Positions 16,070-25,232 of a stretch of 64,000 nucleotides of DNA are shown here, piece by piece. The notes beneath the pieces were generated by a model. It did not search any database. It saw nothing but the letters and a program-made list of their open reading frames with translations, and had not been told where the DNA came from. The stretch is from Rariglobus sp041662485 (lineage in GTDB: Bacteria > Verrucomicrobiota > Verrucomicrobiia > Opitutales > Opitutaceae), in contig JBAZSJ010000006.1 of assembly GCA_041662485.1 (NCBI GenBank), forward strand, positions 62,001 through 126,000, in the 5' to 3' direction. Both the position numbers and the translations under genes were made by a program. How positions within the stretch are numbered: position 1 is the stretch's first letter; each line of letters begins with the position of its first letter.

Positions 16070-17400
16070 TTTTTGAAGGATAACCAATCGGGACTGCTAT
16101 TTCGGAGAAAGCCAACCGCGTCGATGAACACGCCGGCGGTCCAACCCATCATGGAGGGCGGCACTTCGGTCGCGGAGGCATCCGCCTCGCCGGTGACGAG
16201 ATTGACCGGATTGATGAGATAACCCGCCTCGCCCACCGTGTGGTGCGAACCGTCGAGCACGTTGTATTTCTCCCACAGGTCGCCCGTCGCCGCGAATGCA
16301 CGGCACACGCCGGCGACATATTTTTCGGCGATGCGCTTCGCCTCGGCGTGGTATCCGTAGCGGTCGAGTCCGCGATAAACGAGGTGCTGGATGCACGGCC
16401 AGCCGTTCGGATGATCCCATTGGTAGGGACTGGGCTGGACGCCCGGTGCGACCGAGGAAACGCCGAACGCAAATTCCAGCTTCGGCAGCATGTGCTTCAC
16501 CACGGCCGCCGCCTGTTCGGGAGTCGCGAGTCCGGCCCAGAGCGGCTGGAACGTCGCGGCGCTCACGACGGTGCTCCGGCGTTGGTTCACGTGGTCGTAG
16601 TCGAAAAATCCGCCGCGCTCCCCGTCCCAGCAGTAGGTGTTGATCAGATCGCGGCGCTTGTCTGCGCACGCCTGCCAGTGTGCGCGTTCGGCTCCCTCGG
16701 TCCAACGGGCGAGCAACGTCTCCAGCAGCCAGAGCGTGCTGTTGAGGTCGGCCGGGCAGAAATTCGCGCAGTGTTTGTCGTAGCGCGAATTCAGATCCCA
16801 GCCGGTTTCGCACTCGGCCATGGTGCGCGAGGCGAGGTCAACGTTGTCCTCGGCCTTCGCGTCGGGCAGCCCGAGGCGATGCTGCACGGTGGGGAAGAAC
16901 TCGATGAGTTCTTCGCGCGTCGCGTGGTTGCCGTGGTGCGACAGACCGGTCGGCGTGAGGCGGCGGGTTGTCCAGAACGCGTGTTCCAGTTTCAGCATCG
17001 GCACCGCGGCGCGGATGAGCGCGGAGTCCCCAGTGGCGTCGGCGACGAGGCCGACCAACGGCCCGAGATAGGGCGGCTGCGAACGACTCGTGTAGTAGGT
17101 GCGGTTGCCGTTGGGCACGAAGCCGAGGCGGGCGACCAGAGAAAGGAGATTGCGCGTGTTGGCCACCGCCAGATCGGCGCGACCGGTGCCGAGCAGACCG
17201 AGCGCCGTGAAATAGGTGTCCCAGTAATACAGCTCCTGAAACGCGTCCTTGCGGCAAGGGATCGTGTAAGGATGCGGCAGACCGATCAGCGTGCCCTCGT
17301 CCTTGGGACAATGGCGGACGGTTTCATCCCAGTGCGCGGTGATGAAGGCCTGGATTTTGGCGATGCGCTGCGGGGATTGGAAATCGTCGGGGTCGGTCAT
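16066..17400 (-). CDS. Glycoside hydrolase family 37 (trehalase-like) protein
   Basis: This 444-residue (alpha/alpha)6-barrel protein carries GH37 signatures: CRKDAFQELYYWDTYFTALG (~49-68), corresponding to trehalase signature 1, and QWDHPNGWPCIQHL, corresponding to signature 2. A catalytic Asp is likely in ETGWDLNSRYDKH. No signal peptide is visible, so it is probably cytoplasmic. It is shorter than E. coli TreA (565 residues). Its operon with GH30 and deacetylating esterases argues that it may hydrolyse another alpha-glucoside rather than trehalose. The ATG at 17400 is preferred over a start 12 codons upstream. First gene of its operon, with an inverted repeat 58 nt upstream. Confidence 0.83.
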   Translation of the reverse strand: MTDPDDFQSPQRIAKIQAFITAHWDETVRHCPKDEGTLIGLPHPYTIPCRKDAFQELYYWDTYFTALGLLGTGRADLAVANTRNLLSLVARLGFVPNGNRTYYTSRSQPPYLGPLVGLVADATGDSALIRAAVPMLKLEHAFWTTRRLTPTGLSHHGNHATREELIEFFPTVQHRLGLPDAKAEDNVDLASRTMAECETGWDLNSRYDKHCANFCPADLNSTLWLLETLLARWTEGAERAHWQACADKRRDLINTYCWDGERGGFFDYDHVNQRRSTVVSAATFQPLWAGLATPEQAAAVVKHMLPKLEFAFGVSSVAPGVQPSPYQWDHPNGWPCIQHLVYRGLDRYGYHAEAKRIAEKYVAGVCRAFAATGDLWEKYNVLDGSHHTVGEAGYLINPVNLVTGEADASATEVPPSMMGWTAGVFIDAVGFLRNSSPDWLSFKK

Positions 17401-17457
17401 GAACAGCAGGGGAAACGGCAGGCTACTCCCGGGCACGCCGCCTCGCCAAGGAACGCG

Positions 17458-17477
17458 GCTTTCAAACTTTTGAAAGC
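17458..17477. promoter_or_regulatory. Inverted repeat upstream of the GH37 operon (candidate operator)
   Basis: GCTTTCAA (17458-17465) and TTGAAAGC (17470-17477) are perfect 8-bp arms with four bases between. The repeat lies 58 nt upstream of the GH37 start and 38 nt downstream of the RlmM-like stop. It is AT-rich for this genome and palindromic like a dimeric repressor site. A transcript hairpin is the alternative. Confidence 0.35.
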
Positions 17478-17514
17478 GCAGGAATCAAGCGACCAAAAGA
17501 AACCGGTCGCCGCG

Positions 17515-18582
17515 TCACTTCACCTCGCCGACGATCGTGAACTCCTCGCGGTCGTGGTAAAGGTGGCGCACGCGGACGTTTATCGCACAGCGCGAGAACA
17601 CCGACTCCGGCGCGCGGACCTGTGCCAGCAACGCCAGCGGATCAACGCGTCCGAACTTCAAAATCACCACGAAGCGACGGCACCACTTGTTCTCCAACCA
17701 CGGCGCAATGAGGTTGTCCAGGACGTGATGCGGCTCCTCCACAAGATCGCAGAACATCCAGTCGAACACCTGGTCCGGCGCCGGTCGGAAGGTAAACGCG
17801 TCCTCCATGCGGTGCTCGATCTTGTAGTTGTTATACGCGCCGCCCTTGAGCGGACCGTTGTCCACCGCGACAATCTTCGCGCCGCGCTTCGAGGCGCTGT
17901 AGCTCCAGCCGCCCGGTGCCGCACCGAGGTCGGCCACCGTCTCCTCAAAGCCCGGTTCGCGGCCGAGCACGATATATGCCTCCTCGATCTTCAAGTAGGA
18001 GCGCGATGGGGCCTGCTCGTCGTCCGCCATGCGGCGCTGCCCGCCGAACACCGCCTCGCGGGCGACATAGGCGCGCTTGAAATCCACGAAGAAAACATAC
18101 AGCCCGCGCAACCGGGCGACGCCGCGCGGCTTGTCGGCCACCGCGAGCTTGGACACGCGGGACATGCGTTTCTTGAGGTTCTCCTGCACCATCTTCTCGA
18201 CACCCTTCACGCGACGACCGAGCCCGTCGAGCTCGGCGGCCTCCTCGAAGAGAAACGGCCACTCGCCCTCGAAACGCTCGGTTTTGGCGGTCGTCAGAAA
18301 TTGCTCCGTGATCTTGGCCGCGAGCGCGTTGACCGAATCGCCGGTGATCTCGACCGGATCGAGCAATGCCATCTGCGAAAAACAAAGATCGGGCATTTCT
18401 CCGAGGTGGAGCGCGTTGTCCCCAACGCGCTGGCCCGACTCCGTTCCTCCGTCTTCCGTCTTCCGGCCTCCGTCCGGCTCCGTCCGCACCCAACCGGCTC
18501 CTTGCTCGACAGGCGCAAAGCCATGCGCCGTCAGCTCGCCGGCGAGCAGGTCCACAAATCCGGATTGGCAGGTAAAGATCAT
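17515..18582 (-). CDS. RlmM-like 23S rRNA 2'-O-ribose methyltransferase
   Basis: This is a 355-residue protein with a C-terminal FtsJ/RrmJ Rossmann-type methyltransferase domain. The SAM-binding motif is VADLGAAPGGWSYSASKRG, followed by KIVAVDNGPL, the DWMFCDLVEEP acidic motif and FVVILKFGR with the catalytic Lys. The N-terminus from MIFTCQSGFVDLLAGEL resembles the THUMP-side start of RlmM, which methylates 23S rRNA C2498 in E. coli. I therefore chose the ATG at 18582; an ATG at 18657 would add 25 basic residues unlike the family. Residues ~36-58 (GGRKTEDGG and QRVGDNALHL) look like an in-frame repeat insertion, matching a DNA hairpin at 18410-18431. Confidence 0.8.
   Translation of the reverse strand: MIFTCQSGFVDLLAGELTAHGFAPVEQGAGWVRTEPDGGRKTEDGGTESGQRVGDNALHLGEMPDLCFSQMALLDPVEITGDSVNALAAKITEQFLTTAKTERFEGEWPFLFEEAAELDGLGRRVKGVEKMVQENLKKRMSRVSKLAVADKPRGVARLRGLYVFFVDFKRAYVAREAVFGGQRRMADDEQAPSRSYLKIEEAYIVLGREPGFEETVADLGAAPGGWSYSASKRGAKIVAVDNGPLKGGAYNNYKIEHRMEDAFTFRPAPDQVFDWMFCDLVEEPHHVLDNLIAPWLENKWCRRFVVILKFGRVDPLALLAQVRAPESVFSRCAINVRVRHLYHDREEFTIVGEVK
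18410..18431. repeat. TCCC-loop hairpin repeat inserted in the RlmM-like gene
   Basis: AGCGCGTTG (18410-18418) and CAACGCGCT (18423-18431) form a perfect 9-bp stem with a TCCC loop. GGTGG precedes it, and CCTCC plus tandem CGTCTTC units follow by 18460. Loop and flanks match the extragenic hairpins at 25890, 44318 and 61941 while the stem sequence differs. It is translated in frame within the methyltransferase. Confidence 0.6.
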
Positions 18583-18801
18583 TCGCGCCGGAGCGTGCCG
18601 CCCGCCCCCGCGCCCGGCGAGGAATTTCATCCCCGCCTGTCTCCTGACGAAATCCATCGCCAGGACACGCGTTCACGGGGGTTAGACCCCATACCCCTCG
18701 CGCCACGCTGGGTGCATTCTGACAGGCCGCACATGCCACCCATGACACTTTGCTCGCATGTCCAACCCCAAGCTTAACCTTTTCGCCCGCGTTTTGCGCG
18801 C

Positions 18802-21090
18802 ATGTCTCTTATGAAAATCGCGTTCATTGGAAATTACCCGCCTCGAAAATGCGGGATCGCGACGTTCACGCACGATCTGCGCGCCGCCGTGGCGGAGCAG
18901 TGCGGAGTGCAATCGTGTCCGGTGATCGCGGTAAACGATACGGCCGAACCTTACGCCTATCCACCCGAGGTGATCTTCGAAATCACCGAACAAGACATCG
19001 CGACCTACGAGCGGGCCGCGGAGTTTTTGAATCGCAGTGAAGTGGACGTGGTCTCCGTGCAACACGAATTCGGCATCTACGGAGGAAGCGCGGGCGGCCA
19101 TTTGCTGGCCCTGCTGCGCTCGCTGAGAATGCCGATCGTCACCACGCTGCACACGGTCCTGCGCGACCCCGGCCCCGAGCAGCGCCGCGTCATGGAGGCT
19201 CTGATAAAGGTGTCGGACCGTCTCGTGGTCATGACCGAACGCGCACGCATGTTCCTGCGGGAGATCTACGGGGCCCCGGCCGAAAAGATCGACCTCGTCG
19301 CGCATGGCATCCACGACGTTCCTTTTGAGGAGTCCGATCGCTGCAAGGAGCTTTTGGCGGCGGAAGGCCGTCTGGTGTTGCTTACCTTCGGGCTGCTGTC
19401 TCCCAACAAGGGCATCGAATACGTGCTAGACGCCCTGCCCGCGATCATCGCCGAGTTCCCCCAGTCCGTATATCTCATTCTCGGCGCGACCCACCCGAAT
19501 CTGGTCCGCGAGCAAGGCGAGGCTTACCGCCTGGGACTGGAGCGGCTGGCCAAGAAAAACGGCGTCGAGCAGAACGTCATTTTCTACAACCGGTTCGTCG
19601 ACCTACCCGAACTGAAGGACTTCATCGGCGCCGCGGACGTGTATATCACACCCTACCTGAACGAGCAGCAGGCCGTCTCCGGAACGCTGGCCTACGCGTT
19701 TGGAGCCGGAAAGGCGGTCATCTCCACGCCGTATTGGCACGCCGCCGAACTGCTGGCGGACGACCGCGGCGTGCTCATCCCCTTTGCCGACAGCGAGGCC
19801 GTCGCCCGCGAAGTGTGCGCGCTGTTCCGCGACGAACCCCGCCGGCTCGCCATGCGCCGGCACGCCCACCAACTCGGCCGCGAGATGATCTGGAGCCGTG
19901 CCGCCGTCCGCTACCGCGAGAGCTTCGCCCGCGCCTGCACGCATCACGCCGCGACGCACCGCAAATCCCTCCTCGTCCGGACACTGGCGGAGGAGCCGAT
20001 GAGACTGCCGAAATTCAAGCCCGATCACGTGCTTCGCATGAGCGATTCGGCCGGGATGTTTCAACACGCGCTGTATTCGGTGCCGAACCGTTCGCACGGC
20101 TATTGCACCGACGACAACGCGCGCGCGCTCATGCTCATCCTGCTCTGGAAGGAACTCGGGGAAACGTCCCCTGCGCTGGAACGGATGGCCACGAATTGCG
20201 CGGCTTTTCTCGCCCACGCACTCAATCCGCAAACCAAACGATTTCGCAATTTCATGGGCTATGATCGCCGCTGGCTTGAAGAAAATGGCTCCGAGGATTC
20301 GCATGGCCGCGCACTCTGGGCCCTCGGGGTTTGCTCGGCGCAAACCCGCGACCGCGGGCTCCGCCTTCTCACGGGCCAGCTGTTTTCCGAGGCTCTTCCC
20401 GTTGCCACCGGGCTTGCCCATCCCCGCACGTGGGCCTTTGCGCTGCTTGGCATTCACGCCTACCTGCGTCGCAGGCCGGACGACAGCCGGGCCTGCCATA
20501 TCCGCGCCGAGTTGACGGAGCGCCTCATGAAACGGTTCGCCGAACACGCCCGGGGCAACTGGCAATGGCTCGCGGATGACGCGACCTACGAAAACGCCCG
20601 GCTCCCGCACGCGCTCATCATCAGCGGCCGCGTCATGCATCAGCCTGCGGTCCTCGAAACCGGCCTGCGGGCGCTGCGCTGGCTCGTGCAAATACAGACT
20701 TCCCCCGGCGGCTGTTTTCAACCGGTTGGCTCCAATGGCTTTTGCCATCGCAACGGTCAGCGGGCCTATTTCGATCAGCAGCCGGTCGAGGCATACGCCA
20801 TGGTATCGGCGTGCCTCGAAGCCCATCGCACGACCGCCGCCAGGCACTGGCTGGAGCGTGCGCACGGCATCTTCGAATGGTTCCTCGGCCGCAACGATCT
20901 CGGCCTGATACTCTACGATGCAAAGAGCGGCGGTTGCCGCGATGGGTTGCACGCCGACCGCGCGAACGAAAACCAAGGGGCCGAATCCACCCTGTCCTTC
21001 CATCTCGCGCTCGCCGAGCTGCAGCTCGCGCACAACGACCTGGTCGGTTTTCAGGAACATCGCACGACCGAGGCCGCCGCCCTGCGATGA
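18802..21090 (+). CDS. GT4 glycosyltransferase fused to a C-terminal (alpha/alpha) barrel-like domain
   Basis: This 762-residue protein has an N-terminal GT-B glycosyltransferase (~1-385). It begins MKIAFIGNYPPRKCGIATFT and has VVSVQHEFGIYGGSAGGH, TFGLLSPNKGIEYVLDALP and the donor-site region VSGTLAYAFGAGKAVISTPY. From ~400 a helical domain resembles six-hairpin glycosidase-like folds: HGYCTDDNARALMLIL, ENGSEDSHGRALWALGVC and YFDQQPVEAYAMVSACLEA. The role of that half is not established. Its stop overlaps the start of a GH130 phosphorylase (ATGA), so the two act together, probably in making and recycling a mannoside. An alternative start three codons in (18811) is equally possible. Confidence 0.82.
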   Translation: MSLMKIAFIGNYPPRKCGIATFTHDLRAAVAEQCGVQSCPVIAVNDTAEPYAYPPEVIFEITEQDIATYERAAEFLNRSEVDVVSVQHEFGIYGGSAGGHLLALLRSLRMPIVTTLHTVLRDPGPEQRRVMEALIKVSDRLVVMTERARMFLREIYGAPAEKIDLVAHGIHDVPFEESDRCKELLAAEGRLVLLTFGLLSPNKGIEYVLDALPAIIAEFPQSVYLILGATHPNLVREQGEAYRLGLERLAKKNGVEQNVIFYNRFVDLPELKDFIGAADVYITPYLNEQQAVSGTLAYAFGAGKAVISTPYWHAAELLADDRGVLIPFADSEAVAREVCALFRDEPRRLAMRRHAHQLGREMIWSRAAVRYRESFARACTHHAATHRKSLLVRTLAEEPMRLPKFKPDHVLRMSDSAGMFQHALYSVPNRSHGYCTDDNARALMLILLWKELGETSPALERMATNCAAFLAHALNPQTKRFRNFMGYDRRWLEENGSEDSHGRALWALGVCSAQTRDRGLRLLTGQLFSEALPVATGLAHPRTWAFALLGIHAYLRRRPDDSRACHIRAELTERLMKRFAEHARGNWQWLADDATYENARLPHALIISGRVMHQPAVLETGLRALRWLVQIQTSPGGCFQPVGSNGFCHRNGQRAYFDQQPVEAYAMVSACLEAHRTTAARHWLERAHGIFEWFLGRNDLGLILYDAKSGGCRDGLHADRANENQGAESTLSFHLALAELQLAHNDLVGFQEHRTTEAAALR

Positions 21091-22562
21091 ATACGCCCGC
21101 ATCCACGCCCGCCCCGGTCGTCAAACGCACGAACATCTTTATCAATCCTGATCGCGCACGCGTCCTGATCCGGCCGTTCACGCCCGCAAGCGCGGAGCGC
21201 ATCGTGAAGATCATCGCGCGCCTGATCGCCCTGCCCGAGGCCGAAATCGAGGCGTTGCTTGCGCAAGTTATGGCCGAGTTCGGCGGCCGCCACCAGAAGA
21301 CGAAGGACCTGTTTCTGGGACGCTTCGAGTTTGTCCGGAGCCATCTCGTGACCGACCAGGAGCTCTCCGAGGCCCGCAAGCTGATGATCGGCGCCTATTT
21401 CACGCACGAATATTCGCTGGAGGCGGCCGCCCTGTTTAATCCGTCCATCGTGCCGCATCCGGACCAGACCGAGCTGCCTCCGGGCTCGCTGCGATTCGTG
21501 CTCAGCCTGCGCGCCACCGGCGAGGGCCATGTCTCCTCGATTACTTTTCGCACCGGCGTGGTCGATGCGAACAATGTGATCAGCGTCAATACGCCGACGC
21601 GTTTTGTCTCCGAACCGCAACCGGTGCGCGACCAGTCCTATGAAAAGTCTCGGTTTGCACGCCAGCTCTCCGAACTCGGCTTCGCGGGCGAATTCACGCG
21701 CCGGACCCTGGCCGCCCTTGCCGACCCGTTCTCAATCGACGATCTGCGCGCCGCCCTCGCTCTCGTGAAAAATCAGGTGGGGCCGGAAGACCCGGAGGGA
21801 ATCTCCACCGCGGCCAACGCGATTCTTTCCCTCGCGCTCTCAAACTATCAGGTGCGTTTTTCCGGGGATTTTCGGATGTCGGAGCGCGTGATTTTCCCCC
21901 GTTCCCCCAGCCAGAGCAACGGCGTCGAGGACGCGCGCTTCGTCCACTTCCGGCACGACGACGGCACGCGCAGCTACTTCGCCACCTACACGGCCTACGA
22001 CGGCCGCATCACGAGCCCCCAGCTTCTCGAGACGAGCGATTTTCTCGACTTCAAGTTCACCACCCTCGTGGGAGCCGCCGTGCAAAACAAGGGCATGGCG
22101 CTTTTCCCGCGCAAGATCGGCGGGCGCTACGCGATGCTTTCGCGTCAGGACAACGAAAACATCTACATCATGTTCTCCGACGACCTGTATTTCTGGCGAA
22201 CGGCGGTCCTCATTCTAAAACCCACCTTCGCGTGGGAGTTCGTGCAGCTCGGCAACTGCGGCCCGCCCATAGAGACCGAACGCGGCTGGCTCGTGCTGAG
22301 CCATGGCGTCGGGGCCATGCGCAAATATTCCATCGGGGCATTCCTCCTTGATCGCGACGATCCGACCAAGGTCCTCGGTCGCCTGCATGAACCGCTGATC
22401 ACCCCGGCCGAGGATGAACGCGAAGGTTACGTGCCGAACGTCGTCTATTCCTGCGGCGCCTTGCTGCACGGCCGCGAGTTGATCATTCCCTACGCAGTGT
22501 CGGATTTTGCCACGCGCTTTGCGACGGTTTCGATTGATGACGTTCTGGCCGGGATGACCTGA
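21087..22562 (+). CDS. Glycoside hydrolase family 130 protein (beta-mannoside phosphorylase family)
   Basis: This 491-residue five-bladed beta-propeller enzyme has the GH130 catalytic motif NGVEDARFVHFRHDDGTRSYF; Asp282 would be the proton donor. An N-terminal helical segment (~1-110) is longer than in short GH130 enzymes, which suggests a beta-1,2-mannobiose or oligosaccharide phosphorylase subfamily. Phosphate-binding basic residues lie in RYAMLSRQDNENIYI. The family phosphorolyses beta-mannosides to mannose-1-phosphate, and some members hydrolyse them. The ATG at 21087 overlaps the glycosyltransferase stop and decides the start. It converges with nrdJ, leaving only 11 nt. Confidence 0.88.
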   Translation: MNTPASTPAPVVKRTNIFINPDRARVLIRPFTPASAERIVKIIARLIALPEAEIEALLAQVMAEFGGRHQKTKDLFLGRFEFVRSHLVTDQELSEARKLMIGAYFTHEYSLEAAALFNPSIVPHPDQTELPPGSLRFVLSLRATGEGHVSSITFRTGVVDANNVISVNTPTRFVSEPQPVRDQSYEKSRFARQLSELGFAGEFTRRTLAALADPFSIDDLRAALALVKNQVGPEDPEGISTAANAILSLALSNYQVRFSGDFRMSERVIFPRSPSQSNGVEDARFVHFRHDDGTRSYFATYTAYDGRITSPQLLETSDFLDFKFTTLVGAAVQNKGMALFPRKIGGRYAMLSRQDNENIYIMFSDDLYFWRTAVLILKPTFAWEFVQLGNCGPPIETERGWLVLSHGVGAMRKYSIGAFLLDRDDPTKVLGRLHEPLITPAEDEREGYVPNVVYSCGALLHGRELIIPYAVSDFATRFATVSIDDVLAGMT

Positions 22563-22573
22563 ACCGCCGCGGA

Positions 22574-25111
22574 TCAGGTCAGCTCGCACGCGCCGCCGGC
22601 GCAGGCGATGACTTCCTTGAGCGCGGTCTCGTCCGTCGCCTCGCGCATCTTGGTGTAGTCCACCTTGACCGGCCGGAGCGCGTTCCATGCGCCCACGTCC
22701 GTCTCGGTGGAGACTTCTTCGCGCGGGGCCTGGAGGTAGGCCTTGTCGCCCGCGTCTTGGAGAAGGGAGATGCCGGTGAAGTGCTCGCGGTTGGCCCAGA
22801 TGAAATCCTGGACCTCGTCCCACTCGTCGGGCCGCACGGTGCAGGTGTTGGACACGTTGTGGTGCAGTCCGGCCGAGCGCGTCGCCGGATCGCCGCCGGG
22901 CACGACCCAGTTCAGCTGCACGAGCTTCACCAGCTCCAAAAACTGCCGCGCGTTGATGTCCTTGCGCAGGATGGCGTGCTTCGGCGCCTCGACGGGAAAC
23001 GCGATCACGTCGTCCGTGTCGGGATTGTAGACGGACACCGACGTCATCTGCGGATTCACCGACTTGAAGAACACGTAGATCGGCTCCTTGCGGTTGGCCT
23101 GCACGCGGCGGAAATACCGGCGCGCATGGTGCGGGTGGATGCCCGAGGCCGCGTTGAGCAGCAGCGAGGCCGTGCCCTCTGGCTTCGTCGTCGTGAGACG
23201 CGCCGCGGGACGGATGCCGATGAGCTTGGCGACAAGTTTGTTGGTCGCGCGGCACAGCGCCGCGCCCTGACGGAGCACCTCGGGGTCGAAGAGCACGCGG
23301 GGATTGTCCATGAAGCCGCAGATGGAAACGCCCAGGAGCGAGTCGTGCTCGTTGATGAGTTTCGTCACCGGCCCGAGATACTTCATGTCCGTGTAGGCGG
23401 CCTGAAGGGTGCCGATGACCGTCGCAAAAATGCACGCCTTGTGGAAATCGTGCGCGGTGGTCGCGGCGCCGCCGTTGATCGTCGTGAGATTGCAATGCTG
23501 GAAGCCCGACAACCGCGTCATGCCCGGCAGCTCGCCCTTGTAGCCCTCGCTGAAAAGGCGCGAAAGCTCGTCGCCCGAAAGCTCCCAGTCCACGACCGGC
23601 ATCAGGCTGATCTCCGCGCACGGATTGCAGCCCGCCTCGGGATGGTCGCAGAAGTAGAAGCCCGGCTCACCGAACTCCTTCTGCGCCTTGAAAAGCTTGC
23701 GGAAGTGCTCGGCGTTTTTCTCGCCGCGATTGAGCACGGCGGAGTTGTTCGAGGCCGACCGCTGCGGGTGCTTGTCGAACCAGTTGCCGGTCTTCGCGTT
23801 CATCATCTCCTCGTCGTCCGGGGAGAACAGGCAGATCGTGGCCGAGCGGCGGATGCCGCCCGCGAGCACCGCCTTCGCGATGAACATGTTGATGTCGTAG
23901 ACCTCGATCGTCCGCAGGCATCGGCCCGCCGCCTGCTCCAGGATGTGCTCCACCCGGTGCAGAGCCTTCTTGAGCGGAAGATGCCCGGGCGCCTTGCCCC
24001 CGGAGGTGCGCAACGCGGCGCCACGCGGGCGGATGGACGCATAGCTGAACTCGATCTTCTTCCCCTCGTAGAACGACTGGAAAAGCGCATCCATCGAATC
24101 CGCCCAGCCCTCGATCGTGTCCACGACGCTGTAGTGCCACACCGGCAGATCGTGGTCGGCATCGCGCTTCGGCAGCGGGGGCAGCAGCGCGATGTGGTGT
24201 TTCTGCACCGAGAAACCCACCCCGCAACCGCTGAGCAGCAGGAAGAAATATTCCTTGAAAAACGCGACCCGGTCCACGTTGGAGAAGCTGCAGTTGAACA
24301 TGCGGCTGTGGTTCCCGAGGATCGCCTCGCCGCCAAACTGCATGGACCGCATGCTCGGCAGAACCTTCTTCGCCGACACTTGCGCGAACGCCTCGTGGAT
24401 CATCCGGTCGAGACTCGCGCCGGCCAGGGTGGCCGCCAGCAGGCCGGTGTTCGCGCCGGCGAGCGCGCTCACGTCGGCGGGCAGCGCGGCCGGGGCCTTC
24501 TCGTCGAGCTTGCGCGCGAAAAAAGTCAGGTGCATGTCGCGCACCCGGTCCACGCCCTCGGTGAAGATTTCGCGGCGTCCCAGATCGGGCTGGTAGCGCG
24601 CGTATTTGGCCATCGCGATGTAGTCGGCGAGCCCGTTCTCCTCGTAGTGCGCGAGGCGGCGCTCCGCGTGCAGCGCCCGGTAAAGCATGTAGGCGCGCGC
24701 CACGTCCCAGTGTCCGGAAGCGGCGATCGCCTTTTCCACGCCGTCCTGCACCTGGTCGATCGAGGGGTGTTTTCCGTCCCGGTAGTAAAGCTCGAGCATC
24801 TGCGAGACGCCCGCCGCGATATGCGTCACCTCGATGAACGTGTCGCTGTCCAGGCCGAAGCAGGCGAGCATGTCGTCGCGGTAGGGGTTGGGCGCGTTGT
24901 CCGTGCGCACCTCGTGAAACGCCAGCGCGATGGCCCGCGTGATCTTGTTGAGGTCGAACTTCGCCTTTGATCCGTCGCGCTTCAGCACCATGCGCTCGTC
25001 GGCGGGAATCGCCCGGTTGAGCAGCTGTTCACCCTTTGATCTGACCGGAGGAGCCATTTGGAAATCGGACTGGGACGAGGACGGTGAAAATGGCTTCGAA
25101 TTGCTGGACAT
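22574..25111 (-). CDS. nrdJ: Adenosylcobalamin-dependent ribonucleotide reductase (class II)
   Basis: This 845-residue class II enzyme makes deoxyribonucleotides without oxygen or a separate radical subunit. The N-terminus carries an ATP-cone (VLKRDGSKAKFDLNKITRAI, ~42-61). The barrel has the first active-site Cys in MFNCSFSNVD, the substrate-radical region CDHPEAGCNPCAEISLMP, and TTTKPEGTASLLLNAASGIH. The C-terminal ACAGGACELT supplies the CxxxxC redox pair (Cys837, Cys842) found in monomeric triphosphate-type reductases. No intein interrupts the active site. No B12-box riboswitch was found upstream. Whether diphosphates or triphosphates are used cannot be told with certainty from motifs. 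Confidence 0.92.
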   Translation of the reverse strand: MSSNSKPFSPSSSQSDFQMAPPVRSKGEQLLNRAIPADERMVLKRDGSKAKFDLNKITRAIALAFHEVRTDNAPNPYRDDMLACFGLDSDTFIEVTHIAAGVSQMLELYYRDGKHPSIDQVQDGVEKAIAASGHWDVARAYMLYRALHAERRLAHYEENGLADYIAMAKYARYQPDLGRREIFTEGVDRVRDMHLTFFARKLDEKAPAALPADVSALAGANTGLLAATLAGASLDRMIHEAFAQVSAKKVLPSMRSMQFGGEAILGNHSRMFNCSFSNVDRVAFFKEYFFLLLSGCGVGFSVQKHHIALLPPLPKRDADHDLPVWHYSVVDTIEGWADSMDALFQSFYEGKKIEFSYASIRPRGAALRTSGGKAPGHLPLKKALHRVEHILEQAAGRCLRTIEVYDINMFIAKAVLAGGIRRSATICLFSPDDEEMMNAKTGNWFDKHPQRSASNNSAVLNRGEKNAEHFRKLFKAQKEFGEPGFYFCDHPEAGCNPCAEISLMPVVDWELSGDELSRLFSEGYKGELPGMTRLSGFQHCNLTTINGGAATTAHDFHKACIFATVIGTLQAAYTDMKYLGPVTKLINEHDSLLGVSICGFMDNPRVLFDPEVLRQGAALCRATNKLVAKLIGIRPAARLTTTKPEGTASLLLNAASGIHPHHARRYFRRVQANRKEPIYVFFKSVNPQMTSVSVYNPDTDDVIAFPVEAPKHAILRKDINARQFLELVKLVQLNWVVPGGDPATRSAGLHHNVSNTCTVRPDEWDEVQDFIWANREHFTGISLLQDAGDKAYLQAPREEVSTETDVGAWNALRPVKVDYTKMREATDETALKEVIACAGGACELT

Positions 25112-25220
25112 GGTGGTGAAAAAACAGGTGAAAATTCGGACGGAGAAGGGTAACTCCGCCCGGCAAAAAATGCGAATTCCAGATGCGGCTTCTGTAGCCT
25201 TTCAGTCAAAGACTATCGGG

Positions 25221-25232
25221 GTCCGCGCGGAC
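25221..25232. promoter_or_regulatory. Perfect 12-bp palindrome in the nrdJ / BON-protein divergent region
   Basis: GTCCGCGCGGAC is self-complementary and lies in the 225-bp gap between nrdJ and the BON lipoprotein. On the minus strand a TTGACT hexamer (25203-25208) lies downstream of it, toward nrdJ, without a good -10 partner. No NrdR-box pair is visible. Regulatory use is only a possibility. Confidence 0.25.

Noticed and set aside
22574..25111. Intein in the ribonucleotide reductase
   Set aside because: Active-site blocks are contiguous and there are no splice-junction or homing-endonuclease motifs; length fits an intein-free enzyme.
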